A DNA stretch of 5,135 bases from DASUKL01 sp036278755 (GTDB taxonomy: Bacteria; Chloroflexota; Limnocylindria; Limnocylindrales; CSP1-4): contig DASUKL010000096.1 in the NCBI GenBank assembly GCA_036278755.1, positions 1 to 5,135 on the forward strand. Reading direction: 5' to 3'. This document shows positions 1 to 5,091 of this stretch, piece after piece. The stretch's first letter is position 1. The number at the start of each line of letters is the position of its first letter. The translations under genes were made by a program, and so were the position numbers. Below the pieces are notes generated by a model, which ran no database searches, was not told the origin of the DNA, and saw only the letters and a program-made list of their open reading frames with translations.

Positions 1-846
1 CGGCCGAGTCCACGCCGCCGGAGAGGGCGCAGATGACCTGGCCGTCGGAGTTGCTGGCCCGAGCATGCTCCTCGACCTCGGCCCGGATGCGGGCCACGGT
101 CGAGCCGATGAAGTTGGCCGAGGTCCAGGTGGGCCGGGCGGCCGCCAGGCCCAGGACGAAGTTGCGGAGGATGTCGCGACCGGCCGGGGTGTGGACGACC
201 TCGGGATGGAACTGGATGCCGTACAGCCGGCGGGCGGGATCGGCCAGGCCGGCGTAAGGCGTGGCCTCGGTCCGGGCCGTGGCTCGGAAGCCGTCCGGCG
301 GACGGGCGATGAGGTCGCCGTGGCTCATCCACACCGGCTGATCGGGGGCCAGGCCACCGAAGAGGCCGTCGCTCTCGGTGATCCGCACGTCGGCCGGCCC
401 GTACTCGCGGCGGGCTGCCGGCATGACCTCACCGCCCAGCTCGTGGGCCATGAGCTGGACGCCGTAGCAGATGCCGAGGACCGGCAGCCCAGCCGACCAG
501 ATGGCCGGATCGGCCCGCGGCGCCCCGGGGTCGTAGACGCTGGCCGGGCCGCCGGAGAGGATGATGGCCCGCGGGCGGCGCCGCTCGATCTCCGCCCACG
601 GCGTGTCGTGCGGCAGCAGCTCCGAGTAGACGTGCAGCTCGCGGATGCGGCGGCAGATCAGCTGGGCGGTCTGGCCGCCGAAGTCGAGGACGACGACCGA
701 GTCCGGCTCGGCGGCCTGGTCGGCCGGCGGGCGATCGTCGGCCGGGCGTTCGGGAGCGGGGGCGTGGAGGGCGGTCTCCAGGTAAGCCTCGACCTCGGCG
801 TCATCGGGGGCGAGGACCCGATGTCCGGCGTTGGCCGGATCGCCAT
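1..846 (-). CDS. guaA: GMP synthase (glutamine-hydrolysing), N-terminal part; 3' end outside window
   Basis: GuaA converts XMP to GMP in the cytoplasm: a class I glutamine amidotransferase domain releases ammonia, and an ATP-pyrophosphatase domain activates XMP. Seen here, reading from high to low coordinates: the domain start VVVLDFGGQTAQ (about 697-662), the nucleophile motif GICYG with Cys at 469-467, the MSHGD motif, and FHPE with catalytic His at 208-206 and Glu at 202-200. A linker follows, then the ATP-binding P-loop SGGVDS at 22-5, and the window cuts the gene there. The catalytic triad is intact. The start is unresolved. No ATG, GTG or TTG is in frame between the domain and ATG 1114-1112 (GTG 1120-1118 is next). 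An ATG at 846-844 is one base out of frame. Codon use looks coding-like only to about 850, so I end the feature there. A Pro/Ala/Asp-rich extension of about 45 residues precedes the domain. Family identity is nearly certain; the 5' end is not. Confidence 0.93.
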
Positions 847-933
847 GGACCGTCTTGCCGCGCTCTCGTTCGATCGCTCGTCCCTCGCCCAGAAGTGTGG
901 CTTGATCCTCGTCCGGAAGCGTCGCCTGAGCGC

Positions 934-939
934 AGTGTA
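934..939 (-). promoter_or_regulatory. possible -10 element for guaA
   Basis: On the minus strand this reads TACACT, a four-of-six match to the bacterial -10 consensus, preceded by GG. It would start transcription near 927, giving a leader of about 80 bases before position 846. No good -35 hexamer lies 16-18 bases upstream, so this is weak. It abuts the end of the 16-bp repeat array, which could stand in for a -35 if it binds an activator; that is inference. Confidence 0.2.
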
Positions 940-1068
940 CCGGCCCGCCGCCGACCCGGACGTCCCGCCCCCGGACGTTTGAACGCGCCGGACTTCGCGA
1001 CGGCCCGGACCTCCCGCGACCCGACGTACGGCCGCCCCGGACTTCCGGCCATCCGGCCCTGGGCCACC
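940..1068. repeat. degenerate ~16-bp tandem array (CCGGAC-type units) in divergent spacer
   Basis: Units beginning CCGGAC or a close variant start at 940 (CCGGCC), 956, 971, 988, 1005, 1021 (CCGACG), 1037 and 1053 (CCGGCC). Steps are 16, 15, 17, 17, 16, 16 and 16 bases. Five carry exact CCGGAC, most followed by a pyrimidine-rich part such as GTCCCG, TTCGCG, CTCCCG or TTCCGG. The rough consensus is CCGGACNTCCCGCCAC. The array lies between the guaA start region and the glycosyltransferase gene. Spacing of 1.5 helical turns would put successive copies on alternate DNA faces. It could be a multi-site operator or a decayed tandem repeat. High GC raises the chance background, but five exact hexamers in 87 bases is well above simple expectation. 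Confidence 0.55.
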
Positions 1069-1078
1069 TGGCCCATGG
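1057..1078. repeat. inverted repeat in the guaA / glycosyltransferase spacer
   Basis: TGGGCCA (1060-1066) pairs perfectly with TGGCCCA (1069-1075) across a two-base centre. After one mismatch, CC (1057-1058) pairs with GG (1077-1078). A two-base centre is too tight for a good RNA hairpin, so a dimeric protein-binding site is the likelier reading. It ends at the in-frame ATG at 1075, one of several candidate starts for the plus-strand gene. Confidence 0.4.
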
Positions 1079-1152
1079 TGCGTCGGCGCCCCGAGGCCAT
1101 AGCCTCCCTGGCATGCCCACGCCGCAGCCCGAATCGCCCCGTGCCTGAGTCC

Positions 1153-1220
1153 CCCGCGTCTGATCCGCGCTCGCCCATCCCTCGGCCACCCGCCTCTGGT
1201 CCGCGCCCGGCCATGCCTCG
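1153..1220. repeat. imperfect direct repeat, two 32-bp copies 36 bp apart
   Basis: Copy A is 1153-1184 and copy B is 1189-1220. They match at 27 of 32 positions, with mismatches at unit positions 6, 11, 19, 22 and 27. Both contain the core TCCGCGC. The second copy ends just inside the chosen start of the glycosyltransferase gene (ATG 1213). The duplication suggests this stretch is not conserved protein sequence, which favours a start at or after 1213 over one further upstream. Confidence 0.5.
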
Positions 1221-3222
1221 TCCGCGATCGACGGTGGCCGTATCACGCCCGGAACCACAGCGGGGCCATCGCCTGCCCTTCGGGGCCGGGCGCACGCGGG
1301 TCTTCGCCGACGGCCGGCTCCCGGCCCCGGAGAGCCCCGGTCAACGGCTGCTGATCCACGCCGCGGCCCTCATCGCCCTGGCCATCACCACGGCCTACCT
1401 CGTCTGGCGCGTGGCGGCCGGCACCATCGACCTGGCCTGGTGGTGGGTGGCCGTGCCGCTCTTCCTGGTCGAGCTGCACAACGCCTTCGGGCTGGGGCTC
1501 TTCACCGTGGCCCTGTGGAGCATGGACGGCTCGTCCAGACCACCCCTCTTCCGACGCCACAGCGGCCCGGCACCCAGGATCGCGGTCCTCATCCCCACCT
1601 ACAACGAGCCCCAGGAAGTGCTCCTGCCGACCATCGCCGCCGCGGTGGCCCTGACCCCAGCCCACGAGACCTGGGTCCTTGACGACGGCCGCCGGCCCGA
1701 GATCCGGCGCCTGGCCGAGTCGCTGGGAGCCCGCTATCTCGATCGCCCCGACAACCGCCACGCCAAGGCCGGCAACCTCAACCACGCCCTGGACGTGGTC
1801 GAAGCCGACATCGTGGCCGTGCTCGACGCCGACCACGTCCCCACCGCCCGCTTCCTGAGCGCCACCCTGCCCTACTTCGACGATCCCGAGATCGCCTTCG
1901 TCCAGACCCCCCAGGACTTCTACAACCTCGAATCCTTCGAGCACGAGCATCGCGGCGACGGCCAGCCGTTCAACGAGGAGGCCGTCTTCTACCGCGTCAT
2001 CGCCCCGGCCAAGAGCCGCTGGTCCGCGCCGTTCTGGTGCGGCACCTGCGCCCTCGTCCGGGTCTCCGCCCTGCGCTCCGTGGGCGGGGTGGCCACCGAC
2101 AGCGTGACCGAGGACATCGAGACGACGATCCGCCTCTACCGTCGGGGCTGGCGCGGCGCCTACCACAACGAGGTCCTGGCCCGCGGCCTGGCCCCCGACG
2201 ACGCCGCCGCATATCTCCTCCAGCGGCACCGCTGGGCCCTGGGGGCGATGCAGGTGCTGCGGGGCGAAAACCCGCTCTTCGGCCCCGGCCTCGACCTCGG
2301 CCAGCGGGTCGCGTTCATGACCACGCTCTTCGGCTGGTTCGACTCGTGGCGGACGCTGGCCTTCATCCTCATCCCCCTGGCCGTGGTCGCCACGGGCGCG
2401 GTGCCCATCGCCGCGCCCGGCGCGGTCTTCGGGCCTCTCTTCGCCCTGACCCTGAGCAGTCAGTTCATCGCCCTCCGCCTCCTGGCTCGCGGCCGGTACC
2501 CGCCCCTCCTCTCGTTGCTCTTCGAGATGCTGCGCATGCCGGCCGTGCTGCCCGCCACCCTGGCCCTCGTGACCCCTGGCCGGGAGCACCGCTTCGAGGT
2601 CACGCCCAAGGGCGCCAACCCGGCCGGCCGGGCCCGGATCCGAGTACCGCGCCTGCTCTCGGTCCTGGCCGCCGCCTCGGCCGGCGGGCTGGTCTGGTTC
2701 ACGGCCACGCTGGCCGGCCTGACCCCCATCCGCTACGGCGAGCCGTGGGCCGCCATCGGCGCGGCCTGCTTCCTGGCCGGCAACCTGGCCCTGCTCCTGG
2801 CGGCCATCGGCCGCATCCGCTCGCCGCGCTTCTCCGGCAACCGACGGGTCAGCGTGCGTCTGCCGATCGTCTTCCCGGCCCGCATCGGTCAGGCCCCGGC
2901 CCGCCTCCGCGACCTGTCGGTCACGGGCGCCCGGGTGGACGTGCCGACGGCCATGGCCCCGGCCGAAGGCGCGCAGGTGGTGCTGGAGCTGACCCTGCCC
3001 GACGGACGGGCACGCCTGGCGAGCCAGGTCCGCCGTTCGATCGGCAGCGACGAGGGCAGCCAGGAGTTGGGCCTGGCCTTCGCGCCCGACCAGGAACGCG
3101 AGGTGGCCCGCCTGGCCGTGGCCGTCTTCGGGCCTGACGACGGTCCGGGCCCCGCGGTATGGCCGGCCGAGGCCCGCGATGGCCTCACCTGGTTGGGGGA
3201 GTCGAACCTGGCCGCCCGCTAG
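1213..3222 (+). CDS. BcsA-like cellulose synthase: GT2 membrane glycosyltransferase with PilZ domain
   Basis: Likely an inner-membrane processive synthase that polymerises UDP-glucose into beta-glucan (cellulose-like) and exports it, switched on by c-di-GMP. With ATG 1213 the protein has 669 residues. Two membrane helices (about 46-67 and 76-98) precede the GT2 domain: IPTYNE 127-132, DDG 157-159, KAGNLN 185-190, DAD 205-207, QTPQDF 231-236, FWCGT 274-278, TED 299-301 (catalytic base) and QRHRW 337-341. Helices near 380-401 and 404-425, an amphipathic/interface segment 432-455, then FEVTPK 461-466 (the FxVTxK gating loop of BcsA) and helices 481-503 and 512-534 follow. The PilZ domain begins about 543, with RxxxR at 545-549 and DLSVTG at 567-572, both intact. 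All core residues are present. The start is uncertain: no clear Shine-Dalgarno site precedes ATG 1213, GTG 1234 or ATG 1075. The open frame extends upstream through repeat-rich, probably non-coding DNA. No bcsB, bcsZ or bcsC is in the window. Another beta-hexosyl product cannot be excluded. Confidence 0.9.
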   Translation: MPRPRSTVAVSRPEPQRGHRLPFGAGRTRVFADGRLPAPESPGQRLLIHAAALIALAITTAYLVWRVAAGTIDLAWWWVAVPLFLVELHNAFGLGLFTVALWSMDGSSRPPLFRRHSGPAPRIAVLIPTYNEPQEVLLPTIAAAVALTPAHETWVLDDGRRPEIRRLAESLGARYLDRPDNRHAKAGNLNHALDVVEADIVAVLDADHVPTARFLSATLPYFDDPEIAFVQTPQDFYNLESFEHEHRGDGQPFNEEAVFYRVIAPAKSRWSAPFWCGTCALVRVSALRSVGGVATDSVTEDIETTIRLYRRGWRGAYHNEVLARGLAPDDAAAYLLQRHRWALGAMQVLRGENPLFGPGLDLGQRVAFMTTLFGWFDSWRTLAFILIPLAVVATGAVPIAAPGAVFGPLFALTLSSQFIALRLLARGRYPPLLSLLFEMLRMPAVLPATLALVTPGREHRFEVTPKGANPAGRARIRVPRLLSVLAAASAGGLVWFTATLAGLTPIRYGEPWAAIGAACFLAGNLALLLAAIGRIRSPRFSGNRRVSVRLPIVFPARIGQAPARLRDLSVTGARVDVPTAMAPAEGAQVVLELTLPDGRARLASQVRRSIGSDEGSQELGLAFAPDQEREVARLAVAVFGPDDGPGPAVWPAEARDGLTWLGESNLAAR

Positions 3223-3237
3223 CGGCCCAGGGGACTT

Positions 3238-3270
3238 CCGGCCGGTCCGGACCATTCGGGCCCGGGCCGG
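3238..3270. terminator. possible bidirectional hairpin between convergent genes
   Basis: CCGGCC (3238-3243) can pair with GGCCGG (3265-3270). The pairing can continue inward with a bulge and mismatches, and the perfect palindrome GGTCCGGACC lies at 3244-3253. The hairpin sits in the 49-base gap between the plus-strand stop (TAG 3220-3222) and the minus-strand stop (TGA 3274-3272), where a shared terminator is expected. There is no T-tract on either side, so intrinsic termination is not shown. Confidence 0.35.
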
Positions 3271-3271
3271 C

Positions 3272-3610
3272 TCAGGGTCCTTCGGGTTCGAGCCGGAAGG
3301 CCGGGCCGCCGCCCAGCCGCTCCGAGGGCGTCCCGTAGCGCAGGATGAGCTCCGTCACGGCCCCTGAGCGCTCGTCGGCCTCGAGCGGGCGGGCGCGGTA
3401 GGCGGTCCGCCGGGCCCCGATCGTCACTCGGCAGACAGGATCGGCCAGCAGGTTGAGGGCCCAGTCGGTGTCGGGATCGGAAGCGGCCACGAGCAGTGCC
3501 CCGTCCGGCTGGGCGATGAAGCCGACCACGGCCGATCGACGGCGCCCGCTCTGGCGCCCGCGGGTCTCGAGCCGCGCGACCCGGCCCCAGCGGACGAGCT
3601 CGTCGTCATC
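3272..3610 (-). CDS. DUF385 / deazaflavin (F420)-type nitroreductase-family protein; start unresolved
   Basis: The translation contains RLETRGRQSGRRRSAVVGF, then LLVAASDPDTDWALNLLADP and a VTIGARR turn. This is the pattern of DUF385/Ddn-family proteins (small split-barrel reductases, many using F420 or a flavin for quinone or nitro substrates). About 112 residues from DDDELVRW to the TGA at 3274-3272 make a complete short domain. Cofactor and substrate cannot be read from sequence. No ATG, GTG or TTG is in frame upstream of the domain until ATG 3958, deep inside the glycosylase gene. ATG 3609-3607 is one base out of frame, and the first in-frame GTG (3529-3527) would remove conserved residues. 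The frame stays open back across the glycosylase stop through a Pro/Asp/Thr-rich stretch with normal GC-rich third positions. Possible explanations are an indel, a near-cognate start or a +1 frameshift fusion. The end chosen (3610) is where the domain-like sequence begins. Confidence 0.72.
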   Translation of the reverse strand, partial: DDDELVRWGRVARLETRGRQSGRRRSAVVGFIAQPDGALLVAASDPDTDWALNLLADPVCRVTIGARRTAYRARPLEADERSGAVTELILRYGTPSERLGGGPAFRLEPEGP

Positions 3611-3683
3611 CTCGGGCGGGGGCTGGTCGTCAGGGGCGGCCGGATCCTCGCCCGTCGGCTGGTCGTTCGGCGTCGGCGGCGGG

Positions 3684-4733
3684 TTAGGCGTGGAAGGCCT
3701 CCAGGCGTTCGACTTCGGCCTCGAGCTCCCGGCGCTGCGATGCCCTGAGCTCCCGCAGCAGCGAGAGCACGATCCGCCCCTCGGTCGCGCGCCAGCTTCC
3801 GACGACCTGGCCGCCGACCAGGACGGCGTTGAGCGACTGCGGATGGCGCGTGTCGAAGAACCGCGGGCGCAGGTCGTCCGGCAGGATCCCCGAGCGCCGG
3901 TTGCGGACCAGGAGGATCGGGTCCCAGACCGCCAGCAGCCGGACCGGGCACGGCACATCGGGGTCCGGCAGGCGGCCCTCGCGCAGATCCACCAGCGGGC
4001 GGCCCTGCTCGTCGCGCAGGCGGCGCAGGTCCATGGCCTCGATCACGGGCCGGACCGTGCGCATCGGGAGGCCCACCCAGCCCGCCACGTCCGCGATGGG
4101 TGCCGGTCCATAGGCACCCAGGAAGCGGCGCACGAGGAGCTCGATGCCCGAGGCCTCGTCCGTCTCCTGGGGCGGGATCCACGTCTCCGCCAGGCCGTAG
4201 AGATCGGCTCGTCGGCGCTCCCAGGTGCCTGACGGCGGGACGCGGACGAGGTCCACCCAGTGGCCCATCCAGGGCACGGCCCGCTTCGGGTAGCCCTGCG
4301 CCACGAGGCGCTCGGTCAGCTGGGGCATGGGCAGCGGCCCAGGCAGCAGTTCGTGCCGCACCTGCTCGGCCATGGCCTCGAGATCGACGCCCTCGAGCTC
4401 CCGTCCCCAGGTTCGCAGTAGCCACGCCCGTCGCATCCGCCGGATGCCGGCGGTCATGGGCCAGTAGTCGGCTGCGGAGACGGTGTGGATCGTGGAGCGG
4501 ATGAGCGTGCCCTGGACCAGCCGTCGTTCCTCCAGGGCCTGCGTCAGATCCGGTCGCTGGAAGTGCTGGAGGCGCGACCAGAGGCCGATATACCCCGAGG
4601 GCGCGTACTGGGTCTGGAGCCCCCCGATCCGCTCGACGGCCTCGACCAGGTCGACGTCGGATCGCTCGAGCAGGAGCTGCCGTTCGAGCATGGCCGCCCG
4701 AAGCTGCCGCATCATGACGACGGGTTCGGCCAC
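3684..4733 (-). CDS. AlkZ-like winged-helix DNA glycosylase (HTH_42 / DUF1006 family)
   Basis: Predicted 349-residue cytoplasmic protein of the HTH_42 family, whose studied members (AlkZ, YcaQ) excise alkylated or crosslinked bases from DNA. Visible landmarks: QTQ at 40-42, matching the QxQ catalytic motif of AlkZ-like members (YcaQ-like members carry QxD); GYIGLWSR at 47-54; RSTIHTVSAADYW at 79-91; SGTW at 168-171; a GPAPIADVAGWVGL segment at 209-222; VWDPILLV at 269-276; and VLVGGQVVGSWR at 304-315. The length is normal for the family and the C-terminal Glu-rich helix looks like a natural end. The start is GTG 4733, supported by AAGG seven bases upstream; ATG 4715 and 4712 are alternatives without a ribosome site. 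The reductase reading frame follows immediately, shifted +1 at the TAA. The region upstream is full of short tandem repeats. Family assignment is secure; the lesion repaired is unknown. Confidence 0.88.
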   Translation of the reverse strand: MAEPVVMMRQLRAAMLERQLLLERSDVDLVEAVERIGGLQTQYAPSGYIGLWSRLQHFQRPDLTQALEERRLVQGTLIRSTIHTVSAADYWPMTAGIRRMRRAWLLRTWGRELEGVDLEAMAEQVRHELLPGPLPMPQLTERLVAQGYPKRAVPWMGHWVDLVRVPPSGTWERRRADLYGLAETWIPPQETDEASGIELLVRRFLGAYGPAPIADVAGWVGLPMRTVRPVIEAMDLRRLRDEQGRPLVDLREGRLPDPDVPCPVRLLAVWDPILLVRNRRSGILPDDLRPRFFDTRHPQSLNAVLVGGQVVGSWRATEGRIVLSLLRELRASQRRELEAEVERLEAFHA

Positions 4734-4735
4734 GG

Positions 4736-4744
4736 CCTCACCTT
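4736..4744 (-). promoter_or_regulatory. ribosome binding site deciding the glycosylase GTG start
   Basis: On the minus strand this reads AAGGTGAGG. AAGG lies seven bases before GTG 4733-4731, a normal Shine-Dalgarno distance. No comparable site precedes ATG 4715 or 4712. This is the clearest ribosome site in the window. Confidence 0.6.
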
Positions 4745-4771
4745 AGCAGTCGCCCGGTTAGCAGTCGCCGG
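4743..4771. repeat. 14/15-bp tandem repeat next to the glycosylase ribosome site
   Basis: TTAGCAGTCGCCCGG (4743-4757) is followed directly by TTAGCAGTCGCCGG (4758-4771); the two differ by one C. A third partial copy (TTAGG) begins at 4772. The array overlaps the first two bases of the glycosylase Shine-Dalgarno sequence, so a change in copy number would alter the messenger leader. Confidence 0.75.
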
Positions 4772-4774
4772 TTA

Positions 4775-4818
4775 GGCCACGCGGCCGGTCGCCGGGTCGG
4801 CCACGCGGCCGGTCGCCG
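4775..4818. repeat. perfect 20-bp direct repeat with 24-bp period
   Basis: GGCCACGCGGCCGGTCGCCG occurs at 4775-4794 and again at 4799-4818 without mismatch. Each copy contains GTCGCCG, the core also shared with the adjacent 14/15-bp repeats. GTCGCC cores therefore start at 4749, 4764, 4788 and 4812, with steps of 15, 24 and 24. The unit also contains the short palindrome CGCGGCCG-like stretch, but no clear larger hairpin. Confidence 0.8.
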
Positions 4819-4947
4819 AGCCGTACGTCGATCGCCGGCCGCCGACATCGCCACTGGTTGCCTTGCCGGACCACCGGCTCGTAGCGATCGTCTCCTCCTC
4901 CGGCGCCTCGCCGGCTTGTCCTGCGCGCCTCCCCCCTGGCCACCCCC

Positions 4948-5015
4948 CTCGTTGGCTCCGCCACGCCTCCCGGGCATCTCGTTGGCTCCGCCACCCCTCT
5001 CGTTGGCTCCGCCAC
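4948..5015. repeat. three perfect 17-bp direct repeats (CTCGTTGGCTCCGCCAC)
   Basis: Copies lie at 4948-4964, 4978-4994 and 4999-5015, identical over 17 bases, with steps of 30 and 21. Both steps are multiples of three. On the minus strand each copy reads GTGGCGGAGCCAACGAG, which would encode VAEPT plus one residue in one frame. Spacers are 13 and 4 bases and unrelated, too short and irregular for CRISPR. Three 17-mers in 68 bases is far beyond chance. Function unknown: operator sites or slippage products are the simplest ideas. Confidence 0.85.
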
Positions 5016-5037
5016 CTTCCCTTCGTCGACGGCTTTT

Positions 5038-5091
5038 CGCGATCACGTTCGCTTCCCCCTCGCGAGCGTCGCTCGTTGTCCGCTGATCGCG
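5038..5091. repeat. nested inverted repeats
   Basis: CGCGATCA (5038-5045) is the exact reverse complement of TGATCGCG (5084-5091). Between them, CGAGC (5063-5067) and GCTCG (5071-5075) form an inner hairpin with a three-base loop. This could be a structured leader or a protein-binding site. There is no T-tract, so it does not look like a terminator. Confidence 0.4.

Noticed and set aside
65..982. 305-codon plus-strand open frame over the guaA region
   Set aside because: Antisense shadow of guaA, whose minus-strand frame carries all catalytic motifs.
895..1212. Upstream extension of the synthase reading frame to ATG 895 or ATG 1075
   Set aside because: The extra sequence is Pro/Arg/Ser-rich, covers two repeat sets, overlaps the guaA leader region and lacks any family similarity or ribosome site. 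It is open probably because GC-rich DNA has few stops.
1243..3255. 670-codon open frame on the minus strand opposite the synthase
   Set aside because: Its translation is Gly/Ala/Gln/Glu-rich low complexity without any domain, while the plus strand has a complete ordered motif set. It is an antisense shadow.
3238..3270. Confident rho-independent terminator between the convergent genes
   Set aside because: The hairpin is imperfect and neither side has a T-tract, so it is kept only as a possible terminator.
3424..4425. 333-codon minus-strand frame overlapping the glycosylase and reductase
   Set aside because: Arg/Ala/Pro/Gly-rich shadow. The conserved motifs of both proteins lie in the other two minus-strand frames.
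4948..5015. CRISPR array
   Set aside because: Repeats are 17 bp and spacers only 13 and 4 bp, with no cas gene in the window.
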